Numbered from the stretch's first letter, positions 50,666 to 61,566 are shown. The stretch: 64,000 nt of DNA from Halocynthiibacter sp. SDUM655004 (GCF_026015885.1 NZ_JAPDUG010000002.1:248001-312000), one strand, 5' to 3'. A program made the numbers and translations. The notes: generated by a model from the letters alone, not told the origin.

Positions 50666-52507
50666 TTATTGAAGAACAAAGTGGCCTTTACTGACCTCTG
50701 TATAGACCGAAGGCGCCGCCTCGTGTGACACGGGGAAGATTGGCGACGGGATCGGCTTGAACTTGAGGTCAGAGGCAATTTTCTTTTGGCGCGGATCGGC
50801 AACAGGAACCGCAGACATTAGCGATTTTGTATAGCTGTGCTGCGGGTTTTCAAACACCGCTTGGCGCGGTCCGATCTCGACGATCCGACCCAGATACATC
50901 ACCGCAGTTTGGTGGCTCACACGCTCGACCACAGCCATATCGTGGCTGATGAACAGCATCGCGATTCCGAGGTCTGCCTGTAGCTCCATGAGCAAGTTCA
51001 GCACTTGCGCCTGAACCGACACATCAAGCGCAGAAACGGCCTCGTCCGCAACAACGAGCTTCGGGTTAAGCGCAAGCGCGCGGGCAATCGCGATCCGCTG
51101 GCGTTGGCCGCCGGAGAGCTCATGCGGGTATCGTTTTAGGAAGCTGCGCGGGAGTTCAACCCGATCAAAAAGGCTCGCCACGCGGTCGTTCACTTCGCTG
51201 CCACTTGCGAGGTTATAGTTGCGCATCGGCTCGGCAACCTGATCGATCAACCGCACTTGAGGATTGAGCGAGGCAAAGGGATCCTGAAACACCATTTGCA
51301 TATCGCGGCGCGCTTTACGCAACTCTGTAGGGCTAAGCGCAAGAATATCAACACCGCCGAGGTTTACTTCGCCGCTTTGTGGCTCAACAAGCCGTAGAAT
51401 GGACCGCCCGCAAGAAGACTTCCCGCAGCCGGATTCCCCAACGAGCGATAGCGTTTCCCCTGGTTTGAGCTCAAACGACACATCTTCGACAGCGTGAACA
51501 TTGGCCACAGTACGGCGCAGCAGGCCCTTCTTCACGGGGAAACGCGTCGTCAGGTTCTTGACCTTTAGCAGAGGCGGAACCTCGCCCGCCTTCGCGGCGA
51601 TTTCCTGTTTTGCTTTGGCCGCGGCCATAACAACTTCGTATTTATCCTCATCACCGAGGATACGCATTGGTTCTGGGAAGGCCTTTCCCGTCATCTCGCC
51701 AAGCTTCGGTACGGCCGCCAGCAGCGACTTGGTGTAATCGTGCTGCGGATTCTCGAATATCTGCTCGACCGGCCCCTCTTCCATCATGTTCCCGCGATAC
51801 ATCACGATCACGCGGTCGGCCATCTGGGCCACAACTGCCATATCATGGGTGATAAATAGAACGGCGGTGCCATGTTCGCGCTTAAGGCGGTCAATGAGCG
51901 CAAGAATCTCGGCCTGAATAGTCACATCCAACGCAGTTGTCGGCTCGTCACAGATCAGCAGCTTCGGCTCGCAAGCCATAGCAATCGCGATCACCACGCG
52001 CTGCCGCATCCCACCAGAAAGCTCGTGCGGATACTGCGTCATGCGGCGCTCAGGCTCAGGGATCCGCACGTCTTTTAGGATTTCAATAGCCCGTTTGTTG
52101 GCTTCCGACTTGCTAAGTCCCTTATGAAGAATCAACCCTTCGGTTAGCTGCTTGCCGACGGTAAATACCGGATTGAGCGAGGTCATCGGCTCCTGAAAAA
52201 TCATTCCGATCTCGTTACCACGGATTGAACGCATGTCGGCTGGATCAACCTTAGCAAGATCAACCTCGCCTTCGACACCGCGGTTAAACTCAAGGGATCC
52301 TTCGGTGATTTCACCACCGCCAAACTCGACAAGCCGCATGATCGAAAGCGACGACACCGATTTACCCGATCCCGATTCGCCAACGACACAGAGGGTCTCT
52401 CCGGGATCAATGCTAAAGGATATATCCTCAACGCCAATTACGATTCCGCTATTAGTTTCAAACTCTACGCGAAGGTTCTTAACGTCGATTAGGTGGCTGT
52501 CTAGCAT
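50666..52507 (-). CDS. Peptide ABC transporter, fused double ATP-binding protein (DppD-DppF type)
   Basis: A 613-residue protein with two complete ABC domains. The first has GESGSGKSVSS, LSGGMRQRV and a long oligopeptide-type tail; the second, from about residue 320, has GESGCGKSSCG, LSGGQRQRI and VVADEAVSALD, where the usual DEP of Walker B is DEA. Such fusions power dipeptide, oligopeptide or glutathione import. It is divergent from the binding protein and permease genes at 52.9-56.6 kb, its evident partners. Confidence 0.93.
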   Translation of the reverse strand: MLDSHLIDVKNLRVEFETNSGIVIGVEDISFSIDPGETLCVVGESGSGKSVSSLSIMRLVEFGGGEITEGSLEFNRGVEGEVDLAKVDPADMRSIRGNEIGMIFQEPMTSLNPVFTVGKQLTEGLILHKGLSKSEANKRAIEILKDVRIPEPERRMTQYPHELSGGMRQRVVIAIAMACEPKLLICDEPTTALDVTIQAEILALIDRLKREHGTAVLFITHDMAVVAQMADRVIVMYRGNMMEEGPVEQIFENPQHDYTKSLLAAVPKLGEMTGKAFPEPMRILGDEDKYEVVMAAAKAKQEIAAKAGEVPPLLKVKNLTTRFPVKKGLLRRTVANVHAVEDVSFELKPGETLSLVGESGCGKSSCGRSILRLVEPQSGEVNLGGVDILALSPTELRKARRDMQMVFQDPFASLNPQVRLIDQVAEPMRNYNLASGSEVNDRVASLFDRVELPRSFLKRYPHELSGGQRQRIAIARALALNPKLVVADEAVSALDVSVQAQVLNLLMELQADLGIAMLFISHDMAVVERVSHQTAVMYLGRIVEIGPRQAVFENPQHSYTKSLMSAVPVADPRQKKIASDLKFKPIPSPIFPVSHEAAPSVYTEVSKGHFVLQ

Positions 52508-52891
52508 AGTGTATGATCTCGTATATCAGGATGCTCGTCACGCTAAGCGCCGAGAATAGCGAAAGTCAAACCCGAATCCTGATCCAGAAAAATTCGAGGC
52601 AATTCACATTTGAATTTCGATAATCCGATTAAAATCACCACCCGACAGCGTACAATATGCCGAAAAATCAGACATTTTGACAAATCCAACCGTTATCGCA
52701 ACGGAAACCGGGCAACGGCACGCTTGCTTTTTTTTTACATTTGCCCTGAACTACCCCGCATGGCGGATCGAACCTCGAAGTGAGTCGTTATTGCATATGA
52801 AACGAAATTTGCTTCTACCCAAGCGAGTCCGAGAACTCGTGTCCAAAAAATCCGGAAAGCCGGGGTCCGCATATCCAACAAGGAGAGTAAT
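52508..52891. promoter_or_regulatory. Divergent intergenic region of the peptide transport locus
   Basis: This 384-base gap must hold promoters for both directions. It is AT-richer than the flanking genes. TTGACA at 52677-52682 is a possible -35 box for the rightward genes, but no convincing -10 box follows at 16-18 bases. A T-run lies near 52727-52736. No gene or clear operator repeat was found. Confidence 0.4.
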
Positions 52892-54589
52892 ATGAAAATG
52901 AAGACAGCCCTACTGGGCGCTGCTGCCGCATTTGCGATGGCCCCTATGGCCATGGCGGAACGAGGCGCAGACGGCCATGTAAACATCATCTATTGGCAAG
53001 CGCCATCGATCATGAACCCATATCTTTCCGGCGGTACAAAAGACCTTGAGGCCGCGAGCCTCGTCATTGAGCCGCTCGCCCGCTATGACCAAGACGGCAA
53101 CATGGTTCCATGGCTCGTCGACTCTGTACCAACAGTAGAAAACGGCGGCGTCTCTGAAGACCTCACAACTGTAACGTGGAAGCTGAAAGAAGGCCTTCTG
53201 TGGTCTGACGGCACACCAGTTACTTCTGCTGACGTCAAGTTTAGCTGGGAATACTGTACCGCTGACGGCGGTGGCTGCGCGCAGTCCGAAAAGTACAATG
53301 ATGTTGTCGACGTTGAAACACCCGACGAACTTACAGCGATTGTAAAATTCGGCGTGTCCAAGCCCTTCCCTTATGGCCCCTTTGTTGGCGCGCAAGCTCC
53401 GATCCTTCAAAAGGCGCAGTTTGAAAACTGCCTCGGCCCAAAGGCACCTGAGTGTACAGAAGAGAACTTCGCACCGATCGGCACTGGCCCGTTCACCGTA
53501 ACAGAGTTCCGCCCGAACGACGTTGTGTCGCTCGAAGCAAACCCGAACTACCGTGATGCGTCCAAACCAGCGTTTGCGACAGCGACACTCAAAGGCGGCG
53601 GCGACGCAACCGCGGCTGGCCGTTCGGTTCTTGAAACCGGCGAGTTTGACTACGCGTGGAACCTACAGCTTGCACCAGACGTGCTTGCCAACATGGAAGC
53701 CAAGGGCAAAGGCAAGATCGTGTCCGGATTTGGTACGCTTGTTGAGCGGATCATGGTTAACCAAACCGATCCTTCCGCTGATCTCGGTGACGAGCGCGCT
53801 ACCAAAAAACACCCACACCCGTTCCTGACAGACAAGAACGTACGCCAAGCGCTTTCCATGGCGATTGACCGCGAACTGCTGACAGAAATCGGCTATGGCG
53901 CTGCTGGTCGTCCAACTTGTAACGTGCTGCCTGCTCCTGCGATCTATGCCTCGACCGCAAACGACGGCTGCCTTGTACAAGACATTGCTGGTGCAAATGA
54001 GCTTCTCGAAAGCGCTGGTTGGGTGAAAGGTGCTGACGGCATCCGCGCCAAAGATGGTGTGCGTCTTTCGATGCTGTATCAAACATCCACAAACGCTGTG
54101 CGTCAGGATTTCCAAGCTCTGATCAAACAGTGGTGGGGCGAAATCGGCGTTGAAACCGAACTTCGCAACCTTGATGCGTCCGTGTTCTTCGGTGGTGACC
54201 CAGGTTCGCCTGACACATTCCAGAAGTTCTTTGCTGACGTAGAAATGTACGCCAACAACTTCGACGGCACAGACCCAGAGTCCTATATGGCAAACTGGGA
54301 GTGTAAGCAGGCTCCAAGCCCAGAGAACCAGTGGCAAGGCAACAACATGCCACGCTTCTGCTCTGAGGAATATGACGCTCTCGTGGCCAAGATGGCTGTG
54401 ACTGGCGACATCAATGAGCGTGCCGAACTTGCCAAAGCTATGAACGACATGCTGATGCAAGAATATGTCATCATTCCACTTGTGGACCGTGGCCGAGTGT
54501 CGGCTCACTCCAACACTCTTGGTGGTGTGATCCTCAATACTTGGGACAGCGAGCTGTGGAACGCAGCTGACTGGCATCGCGTCAAGTAA
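52892..54589 (+). CDS. Peptide ABC transporter, periplasmic substrate-binding protein (family 5)
   Basis: A 565-residue solute-binding protein. Residues 1-22 form a Sec signal peptide (KTALLGAAAAFAMAPMAMA) without a lipobox cysteine, so the product is a soluble periplasmic protein. The family-5 pattern is clear: LVIEPLARYDQDGNMVPWLVD, LKEGLLWSDGTPVTSADVKFSW, GTGPFTVTEFRPNDVVSLEANP and VRQALSMAIDRE. AAGGAGAG lies before the ATG. Ligand is probably a peptide or acylated amino acid. Confidence 0.93.
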   Translation: MKMKTALLGAAAAFAMAPMAMAERGADGHVNIIYWQAPSIMNPYLSGGTKDLEAASLVIEPLARYDQDGNMVPWLVDSVPTVENGGVSEDLTTVTWKLKEGLLWSDGTPVTSADVKFSWEYCTADGGGCAQSEKYNDVVDVETPDELTAIVKFGVSKPFPYGPFVGAQAPILQKAQFENCLGPKAPECTEENFAPIGTGPFTVTEFRPNDVVSLEANPNYRDASKPAFATATLKGGGDATAAGRSVLETGEFDYAWNLQLAPDVLANMEAKGKGKIVSGFGTLVERIMVNQTDPSADLGDERATKKHPHPFLTDKNVRQALSMAIDRELLTEIGYGAAGRPTCNVLPAPAIYASTANDGCLVQDIAGANELLESAGWVKGADGIRAKDGVRLSMLYQTSTNAVRQDFQALIKQWWGEIGVETELRNLDASVFFGGDPGSPDTFQKFFADVEMYANNFDGTDPESYMANWECKQAPSPENQWQGNNMPRFCSEEYDALVAKMAVTGDINERAELAKAMNDMLMQEYVIIPLVDRGRVSAHSNTLGGVILNTWDSELWNAADWHRVK

Positions 54590-54690
54590 ACCTATGTGAA
54601 TTGGGGCGTCCGTAAGTTTCGGGCGCCCCTTTTCCATATCTTGGCTTCCCCTGAATACCAGAGCCGATCAATCGGCCCGAGGCAAACCAC

Positions 54691-55698
54691 ATGCTCACAT
54701 TCACGCTCCGCAGGCTGCTGCTCGCGATCCCGACGCTTATTTTCATTTCGTTGGTCATTTTCCTGCTTCTGGAACTCGCACCCGGCGATCCGATGGCACA
54801 AGTGCCCTTGACGGTCCCTCCAGAAGTAAAGGCGCAGATGCGCGAGGCTCTCGGCCTTGGACAACCGATCCATATCCGCTTTGTCAAATGGCTCTACCAG
54901 TTCTATGTGGTTGAACCGCTTTATCTCGCAGACGCTTTATTCGGAACCAGCTGGTCCGAAGGTCTGCCCCGCATCATTTCTTGGCAGTGGCGCTCCTCCG
55001 TTCTTGACGTCGTTGCCCAACGTATCCCGCAAACTCTTTGGGTTGTTGGCCTTTCCTATGTGATTGGTGCCATGATCGCTGTTCCGATCGGCGTCATCTC
55101 TGCCTATCGCCAGTACTCGATCTTCGATCAAATCGGCACATTCATTTCGATGGTCGGCTTCTCGGTTCCGACCTTCTTTACCGGTGTTTTGCTGATCGTG
55201 ATCTTCTCGGTCAACCTTGGCTGGTTCCCATCAATTTACGACACGACACTGGTTGTGAATGACTGGCCTTCCTTCGTTAAACAGCTCAAGCAGATGGTGA
55301 TGCCGGTCTTTGTTCTGGCGCTTTATAACGCAGCACAGATCAGCCGCTTTATGCGCGCCTCCATGCTCGACAACCTCAATCAGGATTACGTCCGCACTGC
55401 GCGTGCAAAGGGGCTCGGAGAGCGGGCCGTTGTGTTGGTCCATGTGCTGCGCAACTCGATGATCCCTGTTGTGACCGTGATTGCGCTTGGTGTGCCGACG
55501 GTCTTTTCCGGTGCGATCATTACGGAGCAGGTGTTCAAGGTGAATGGCCTCGGCCAGCTTCTGATTACGGCCATTCAGGCCAATGACCTTCCAACAGTTC
55601 AAACGCTGACCGTGATCTTTGCGATCCTGATCATCCTGTTCAATCTAATTGCCGATATCCTTTATGGTATCCTCGACCCAAGGATCCGCTATGACTAA
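54691..55698 (+). CDS. Peptide ABC transporter permease (DppB type)
   Basis: A 335-residue inner-membrane permease with six predicted helices. The first cytoplasmic part and helix (LRRLLLAIPTLIFISLVIFLLLELAPGDP) is the DppB/OppB hallmark, and the EAA-like coupling loop is RTARAKGLGERAVVLVHVLRN. Overlaps the next permease by eight bases. Confidence 0.93.
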   Translation: MLTFTLRRLLLAIPTLIFISLVIFLLLELAPGDPMAQVPLTVPPEVKAQMREALGLGQPIHIRFVKWLYQFYVVEPLYLADALFGTSWSEGLPRIISWQWRSSVLDVVAQRIPQTLWVVGLSYVIGAMIAVPIGVISAYRQYSIFDQIGTFISMVGFSVPTFFTGVLLIVIFSVNLGWFPSIYDTTLVVNDWPSFVKQLKQMVMPVFVLALYNAAQISRFMRASMLDNLNQDYVRTARAKGLGERAVVLVHVLRNSMIPVVTVIALGVPTVFSGAIITEQVFKVNGLGQLLITAIQANDLPTVQTLTVIFAILIILFNLIADILYGILDPRIRYD

Positions 55699-56614
55699 GA
55701 CAGCCGTACACTCAAACGACGCCACCGAAGAAACTGCAACCCGCAGCCAGTGGTGGGACGTCTGGGATCAGTTCAAGACCCACCGCGGCGCGATGGTCGG
55801 CTTGATCATATTTGTGTCGATCCTGTTGTTCGTCGTTGTCGGGCCATGGGTGTGGACCATTGATCCAACCCATATCGATATCCGCGCCCGCAACCAGGGG
55901 CCAAGCCTTGCGCATCCATTTGGAACTGACCAACTTGGCCGCGATATCTTTGCGCGGATGATGGCAGGCGGTCAGGTTTCCATGGCTGTGGGGATGACGG
56001 CGATGGCGCTTTCCTTGTTCCTCGGCACGTTGATCGGGGTGTTGGCTGGGTATTTCAAATGGCTCGACGGGCCGCTTATGCGCTTGACCGACCTGTTCCT
56101 CGCCCTGCCCCTTCTACCCCTGCTGTTGGTGATTATCCTTCTGTTCCGCGAACGCCTAAGTTCGGTATTCGGGCCAGAGGGCGGCATTTTCATCCTAATG
56201 GTGTTCGCAATCGGCATAACAAGCTGGATGCAGGCTGCGCGGATTGTGCGCGGTGACGTGCTAGCGCTCAAGGAACGCGAGTTTGTTTTGGCTGCCCATT
56301 CCATCGGAACAGCCCCGCGCAAGATGATCCTACGGCATATTCTGCCCAACGTGATGTCGCCCATCATGGTGTCGGCCACGCTCGGAATTGCCAATGCAAT
56401 CATCACAGAGAGTGCGCTCTCGTTCCTCGGCCTCGGCTTCCCACCAGACTTCCCAACATGGGGCCGGTTGCTCTTTGACGGCGTTGACTTCCTTCAGCAG
56501 TACCCAGAGCGCGTTCTGTTCCCGGGCATTGCAATCTCGCTAACTGTGCTGTCGGTTAACTATATCGGCGACGGGCTGCGCGATGCGCTCGATCCACGCA
56601 TTCGCGGGCGCTAA
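55691..56614 (+). CDS. Peptide ABC transporter permease (DppC type)
   Basis: A 307-residue partner permease: soluble N-terminus, helix GAMVGLIIFVSILLFVVVGPW, then HPFGTDQLGRDIFARMMAGGQVS, the hallmark of DppC/OppC, and ESALSFLGLGFPPDFPTWGRLL. The EAA-like loop is AAHSIGTAPRKMILRHILPN. Start ATG 55691 overlaps the DppB-type stop. A longer frame from 55649 lies inside the previous gene. Confidence 0.93.
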   Translation: MTKTAVHSNDATEETATRSQWWDVWDQFKTHRGAMVGLIIFVSILLFVVVGPWVWTIDPTHIDIRARNQGPSLAHPFGTDQLGRDIFARMMAGGQVSMAVGMTAMALSLFLGTLIGVLAGYFKWLDGPLMRLTDLFLALPLLPLLLVIILLFRERLSSVFGPEGGIFILMVFAIGITSWMQAARIVRGDVLALKEREFVLAAHSIGTAPRKMILRHILPNVMSPIMVSATLGIANAIITESALSFLGLGFPPDFPTWGRLLFDGVDFLQQYPERVLFPGIAISLTVLSVNYIGDGLRDALDPRIRGR

Positions 56615-56633
56615 ACAACATGCCAAAAAACCA

Positions 56634-56657
56634 CAAAGGGGCCATGTGGCCCCTTTG
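56634..56657. terminator. Perfect hairpin terminator between convergent genes
   Basis: An 11-bp perfect stem (CAAAGGGGCCA paired with TGGCCCCTTTG) with a two-base centre lies between the second permease gene and the DUF3422 gene, and can stop both. Confidence 0.75.
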
Positions 56658-56680
56658 CTTATGGCAAAACGATCTCGTCT

Positions 56681-57964
56681 CTAATGACCAATTCGCTTCT
56701 TGAGGTTTTTCAGGTACATCCAAACTCCTAACACGACAAACGGTACAAGCACCGCAGTCAGAACCGTTTTGGAAAGATGAAAGTTCTTTGCCAGAGGTGC
56801 AAAGAAATACCCCAGAAGACTGACAGCATAATAAGAAATTGCCACAACCGAGAGCCCCTCAACTGTTTGCTGGAGGCGCAATTGCAGATCCGCGCGTCTG
56901 TCCATAGACCGCAGGATCTCTTGATTTTGTCGCCCGCGCTCCACATCCACCCGCGTGCGCAGCAACTCAGCAGCGCGCACCGCCCGATCTGACATCCGCT
57001 GCAACAATTTCTCCGCAGCCGTCACTGTGCGCATCGCAGGATCAAATCGACGCATCATGAATTCGTCAAAGGTCTGTCGCCCTCTATACCGCTCTTCTCG
57101 CAATATCTTGATCCGTTGGTTTACGATTGCCTCATACGCGTTCGTCGCGCCAAACCGATAACTTGTTTCTGCAGTCAACTGCTCCAACCTCGCTGTAAGA
57201 GGCTTGAGCTCGGCAAGGGTCTCCTCGGCGGCGTCCACTGTTGTCCCCATCCGCGCCACAACACCCGTCAATTCGGATTCAATGGGGCCAATCTCGCCCA
57301 TTAGATTTTTGGCCGTGAGATAGCCGAGCATGGCCATAGTTTTATAGGTTTCGATCTCACATAGCCGTTGAAGAATACGCCCTGTCCGTTGCGGACCAAC
57401 GCCATCCTGCATCATCATCGCGAACCTGACGTGGCCAGCCTCATCAATACGAAAGTCAGAGGCAACCAGCGCAGAAGCATCCAAAATTTCGCTCACGGCA
57501 AGGCTTTCCGGAACAAACCACTGTGTCAGATTTTCAAGGATTGCCTCGTCATGCTCCGGTCGCTTCTCGATATGGAAATGCGCAGACGTAAGCCGAAGTC
57601 CGGGCGCTTTGGCACACCAATCTTTTGGAAAGACTTCAAAACCCTTCGGATCGAACGCCCGACTCGCGACCGCTTCGGTGAAGATTGTATAGGTTAAGAA
57701 CTCACTGTGACTCTCCCATTTCAGGAAATGGCGGCCAAGTGGGCCAAAGTAGTGTGTCGCGCCGGGACGTGGATGCACAGCTCCGTGACGGTCCAGTAAA
57801 TCCAGAAGATGCGCGCGCTCGGCTGCATAGTCTCGCTCTTGGCCATCTGGTGTTTTAAGCGCCAGAAAAACCGCGCTCGCTGGCGCGGAAAGCGCGGGGA
57901 ATGGCCGTGCATGAAGTTCATTCGCCAAATGATATCGGTCTGGATGATCTTTGATCTCGTCCAT
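56681..57964 (-). CDS. DUF3422 family protein
   Basis: A 427-residue protein with two likely transmembrane helices near the end (VVAISYYAVSLLGYFFAPLA and VLVPFVVLGVWMYL) and a preceding coiled-coil-like region (RSMDRRADLQLRLQQTVEGLS). The N-terminus HLANELHARPFPAL is typical of the DUF3422 family, whose function is not known. The terminator of the dpp-type operon lies immediately downstream. Confidence 0.88.
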   Translation of the reverse strand: MDEIKDHPDRYHLANELHARPFPALSAPASAVFLALKTPDGQERDYAAERAHLLDLLDRHGAVHPRPGATHYFGPLGRHFLKWESHSEFLTYTIFTEAVASRAFDPKGFEVFPKDWCAKAPGLRLTSAHFHIEKRPEHDEAILENLTQWFVPESLAVSEILDASALVASDFRIDEAGHVRFAMMMQDGVGPQRTGRILQRLCEIETYKTMAMLGYLTAKNLMGEIGPIESELTGVVARMGTTVDAAEETLAELKPLTARLEQLTAETSYRFGATNAYEAIVNQRIKILREERYRGRQTFDEFMMRRFDPAMRTVTAAEKLLQRMSDRAVRAAELLRTRVDVERGRQNQEILRSMDRRADLQLRLQQTVEGLSVVAISYYAVSLLGYFFAPLAKNFHLSKTVLTAVLVPFVVLGVWMYLKNLKKRIGH

Positions 57965-58105
57965 ACTTGCCCCTTACGGCCCTTGAATAGTGGGCTATGA
58001 TTTTCATCCAACATAAAGCGCCGCGCCAAAGTGTAAAGAAATTTTCGCATTGTTTTCAATGTGTTAACTGTGTGCGAATGTATACAAAAACGTCAAACAA
58101 AGAAA

Positions 58106-58135
58106 AAGCGCCCCGCCATATCCGGCGGAGCGCTT
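58106..58135 (-). terminator. Terminator of pntAB
   Basis: AAGCGC..CCGCC and GGCGG..GCGCTT pair around ATATCC, with TTTTTC following on the minus strand, just downstream of pntB. Confidence 0.85.
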
Positions 58136-58165
58136 GGTATTGATCTTCCGAAAACGGAAGTGATG

Positions 58166-59599
58166 TTAGTTGATCATCGTCAGCAGTTGATCGAGGCTTG
58201 CCTTCGCATCGCCGTAGAACATCCGTGTGTTTTCTTTATAGAACAACGGGTTCTCGATACCGGAGTAGCCAGTACCCTGTCCGCGCTTGGACACGAACAC
58301 CTGCTTGGCTTTCCAACACTCCAGAACCGGCATGCCGGCAATCGGGCTGTTCGGATCATCTTGTGCGGCTGGGTTCACGATGTCATTCGAACCAATCACG
58401 ATGGCAACATCGGTTTCGGGGAAATCTTCGTTGATCTCGTCCATTTCAAGCACGATGTCATATGGCACTTTGGCTTCGGCCAAAAGCACGTTCATGTGGC
58501 CCGGCAGACGACCCGCAACAGGGTGGATCGCAAAGCGCACATTCTTGCCCTTGGCGCGCAGGCGCTTTGTCAGTTCGCTTACGCTTTGCTGAGCTTGCGC
58601 CACGGCCATACCATAGCCAGGAATGATGATGATGTTGTCCGCTTCTTCAAGTGCGGTAGCAACGCCATCTGCATCAATCGCGACTTGCTCGCCTTCGACT
58701 TCCATCTGCGGTCCTGCAGCGCCACCAAAGCCGCCGAGGATAACACTGATGAAGGAGCGGTTCATCGCCTTACACATGATGTAAGAGAGGATTGCACCCG
58801 AAGAACCAACCAGCGCGCCCACAACGATCAGAAGGTCGTTGCCGAGCGAGAAACCAATCGCCGCCGCAGCCCAGCCAGAGTAGCTGTTAAGCATCGATAC
58901 AACGACGGGCATATCCGCGCCGCCAATCCCCATAATGAGGTGATAGCCGATAAAGAAGGCTGCCAGCGTCATGATAAAGAGAGGCAAGATGCCGCCAGTG
59001 TTGAAGTACCAGACAAGGCAGACAAGCGACAAAATAGCGGCCGAAGCGTTCAGAACATGACCACCGGGAAGCTTTTGCGCCGCCGATGTGACCTTACCCG
59101 CCAGCTTGCCATAGGCAATAACCGAACCCGTGAACGTCACCGCACCGATAAAGATACCGAGGAACAATTCAATCCGCAGGATGTTTTGTTCAACCGGAGT
59201 TTTATGCGCAAGCAATGCCGCAAACCCTTCGAGGCCGTGGCGTGCTGTCTCGTCCATCGACAAAACATTACCTAGCTCGAGGTGTGCGTTATAGCCCACA
59301 AATACCGCCGCAAGACCAACAAGCGAGTGCATCGCCGCCACAAGCTGCGGCATCTCGGTCATCTGGACGCGCTGCGCCACATAGGTGCCGATCACGCCGC
59401 CAGCTACGATGAGAACAATTGACAGCACCCAAAGGCCAGACCCCGGCCCGACGAGCGTTGCAAAGACCGCCAGCGCCATGCCGACGATACCATACCAAAC
59501 CGCGCGTTTCGCGCTTTCCTGTCCGGACAATCCGCCGAGGGACAGGATGAAAAGAACCGCCGCAACAACGTAAGCGGCTGTGGTGAAACCAAATTCCAT
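58166..59599 (-). CDS. pntB: NAD(P) transhydrogenase subunit beta
   Basis: A 477-residue subunit with nine or so N-terminal membrane helices and a C-terminal soluble NADP(H)-binding domain (d[52 protein letters not shown]). With PntA it uses the proton gradient to reduce NADP+ with NADH. It follows pntA by 13 bases. Confidence 0.97.
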   Translation of the reverse strand: MEFGFTTAAYVVAAVLFILSLGGLSGQESAKRAVWYGIVGMALAVFATLVGPGSGLWVLSIVLIVAGGVIGTYVAQRVQMTEMPQLVAAMHSLVGLAAVFVGYNAHLELGNVLSMDETARHGLEGFAALLAHKTPVEQNILRIELFLGIFIGAVTFTGSVIAYGKLAGKVTSAAQKLPGGHVLNASAAILSLVCLVWYFNTGGILPLFIMTLAAFFIGYHLIMGIGGADMPVVVSMLNSYSGWAAAAIGFSLGNDLLIVVGALVGSSGAILSYIMCKAMNRSFISVILGGFGGAAGPQMEVEGEQVAIDADGVATALEEADNIIIIPGYGMAVAQAQQSVSELTKRLRAKGKNVRFAIHPVAGRLPGHMNVLLAEAKVPYDIVLEMDEINEDFPETDVAIVIGSNDIVNPAAQDDPNSPIAGMPVLECWKAKQVFVSKRGQGTGYSGIENPLFYKENTRMFYGDAKASLDQLLTMIN

Positions 59600-59612
59600 G
59601 ATCCCTACCCCC

Positions 59613-61187
59613 TTAAGATTTCTGGAACATGGCGAGCATACGCCGTGTCACGAGGAAGCCGCCGAAGATGTTAATTCCGGCCATGAAGATCGACAGAGCT
59701 GCCAACAGAATGACGAGGAACGACCCCGACCCGATCTGCATAAGCGCACCCAGAATGATGATCGACGAAATCGCATTGGTCACCGCCATAAGTGGCGTAT
59801 GAAGCGAGTGGCTGACGTTCCAGATCACTTGGAAACCGACGAATACGGCAAGAACGAACACGATGAAGTGCTGCATAAAGCTTGCTGGTGCATAGAGACC
59901 GGCAAGAAGCATGAGCGCTCCGCCAATACCGAGCAACGTGAATTGCTGCTTGGTTTGGGCTTTGAATGCCGCAACTTCTTGGGCCTTTTTCTCTTCGGCT
60001 GTGAGTTCGGGCGCCGCCGGTTTCGGCTTGGCCGCCGCAATCGCTGCCACTTTGGGTGGCGGCGGCGGGAAAGTAATTTCACCTTGGTGCGTCACAGTCG
60101 CGCCGCGGATCACATCGTCTTCCATATCGTGGTTGATCTGACCGTCTTTTTCTGGTGTCAGATCGGACATCATATGGCGAATGTTGTTGGCATACAGCGA
60201 CGATGCCTGTGCCGCCATGCGCGATGGGAAGTCTGTGTAACCGATGATGGTTACGCCATTTTTCGTTACGATCTTCTCGTCCGCGACGGTCAGCTTACAG
60301 TTGCCGCCTTTTTCGGCTGCAAGGTCAACGATGACAGAGCCGTCTTTCATTGCTGCAACCATATCCTCGGTCCAAAGCTCTGGAGCTTCGCGGTTCGGGA
60401 TAAGGGCGGTCGTAATCACGATATCGACTTCTGGCGCCAATTCGCGGAACTTCGCAAGCTGTGCTTCGCGGAATTCTGGCGAAGAAACAGAGGCATAGCC
60501 GCCAGTTGCGGCACCGTCTTGCTGTTCTTCTTCAAAGTCGAGGTAAACAAATTCGGCCCCCATGGACTCGACCTGTTCCGCCACTTCTGGGCGCACGTCG
60601 AACGCATAAGTAATCGCACCGAGGCTGGTGGCCGTTCCGATTGCGGCAAGTCCGGCAACACCGGCACCAACAACAAGAACCTTGGCTGGAGGCACTTTAC
60701 CCGCAGCCGTCACCTGACCCGTAAAGAACCGGCCAAAATTGTTACCCGCTTCGATAACCGCGCGGTAACCAGCGATGTTTGCCATGGAGCTTAGCGCATC
60801 CATCTTTTGCGCACGGCTGATGCGCGGCACCATTTCCATCGCGATAACATTGGCACCGGAAGACTTGGCAGCCTCCATACCATCGTCATTCGCAGCAGGG
60901 TTAAAGAAGGAAATCAGAGTTTTGTCCTTGGTCAGACGCTTGAGTTCCGTGGCATTTGGCTGGCGAACCTTGGCGATGATATCGCAGGCCTTCCACAATG
61001 CGGCGGCTCCGCGGATAACTTCAACGCCAGCTTCTTTATAAGCGGCATCAGAAAAACCGGCGCCCTTCCCCGCGCCCGCTTCGATCGCGCATTCGTATCC
61101 CAGCTTTTGCAACTGGAGCGCGCTTTCGGGCGTCATGGCAACGCGTGCCTCCCCCTCGAAAACTTCCTTCGGTGCTCCGATTTTCAC
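59613..61187 (-). CDS. pntA: NAD(P) transhydrogenase subunit alpha, full-length form
   Basis: A 524-residue subunit joining the NAD(H)-binding domain dI ([40 protein letters not shown]) with a C-terminal segment of three to four membrane helices. A Pro/Ala/Lys-rich linker separates them. In many alphaproteobacteria these parts are separate genes (PntAA, PntAB); here they are one, as in E. coli. The start is GTG at 61187, with GGGGA about nine bases upstream. Confidence 0.95.
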   Translation of the reverse strand: MKIGAPKEVFEGEARVAMTPESALQLQKLGYECAIEAGAGKGAGFSDAAYKEAGVEVIRGAAALWKACDIIAKVRQPNATELKRLTKDKTLISFFNPAANDDGMEAAKSSGANVIAMEMVPRISRAQKMDALSSMANIAGYRAVIEAGNNFGRFFTGQVTAAGKVPPAKVLVVGAGVAGLAAIGTATSLGAITYAFDVRPEVAEQVESMGAEFVYLDFEEEQQDGAATGGYASVSSPEFREAQLAKFRELAPEVDIVITTALIPNREAPELWTEDMVAAMKDGSVIVDLAAEKGGNCKLTVADEKIVTKNGVTIIGYTDFPSRMAAQASSLYANNIRHMMSDLTPEKDGQINHDMEDDVIRGATVTHQGEITFPPPPPKVAAIAAAKPKPAAPELTAEEKKAQEVAAFKAQTKQQFTLLGIGGALMLLAGLYAPASFMQHFIVFVLAVFVGFQVIWNVSHSLHTPLMAVTNAISSIIILGALMQIGSGSFLVILLAALSIFMAGINIFGGFLVTRRMLAMFQKS

Positions 61188-61566
61188 AGCACTTTTCCCC
61201 TTTTCTCTATCTAAAACACAGGTTTTGAAATCTGTGGGCCGATCACCTCATATCTCGCGCAAGATTGTTTCTCAAGTTACCACCGCGGATTTCATAAAGA
61301 TTCTCAATTGCCAAGATACGGATTCACTTGCCAAAGCCGCGATAGAAAGCCACGATGCGCAAGGTGTTAGAGGGTAAGATGTCTGATATTGCTCGGATAA
61401 TAGGCTCACCGAACGGAAATGGCTCCATCGCAAGCGCGGCGCCAAAGGTGTTGCAACATTGCGTAGGCAAGGATGCTGTATTTGCCAAGGTTTCCGCCAA
61501 TGGGTTTGGTCGTTTCTTTTGCAATGACACGCGCAATGCTTCCCTAGCGTCAATTCGGAGGGTATC
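61188..61566. other. Divergent intergenic region between pntA and the GNAT gene
   Basis: This 379-base gap carries the pntA promoter and a short inverted repeat (CACAG/CTGTG, 61217-61236). A rightward frame from ATG 61355 of 71 codons ends overlapping the GNAT start as ATGA, which hints at coupling, but it has no ribosome site and no recognisable content, so I do not call it a gene. Confidence 0.4.
61247..61275 (-). promoter_or_regulatory. Candidate pntA promoter
   Basis: TTGAGA and TATGAG on the minus strand with a 17-base spacer, about 60 bases before the pntA GTG. Confidence 0.4.

Noticed and set aside
52677-52895. A 72-codon plus-strand frame before the peptide-binding protein gene
   Set aside because: It lies in the promoter gap, runs into the ribosome site of the real gene and looks non-coding.
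58061-60794. Two open frames of about 400 codons on the plus strand opposite pntB and pntA
   Set aside because: They are mirror images of strongly coding genes in a GC-rich genome; their predicted text is rich in His, Arg and Cys and has no domain.
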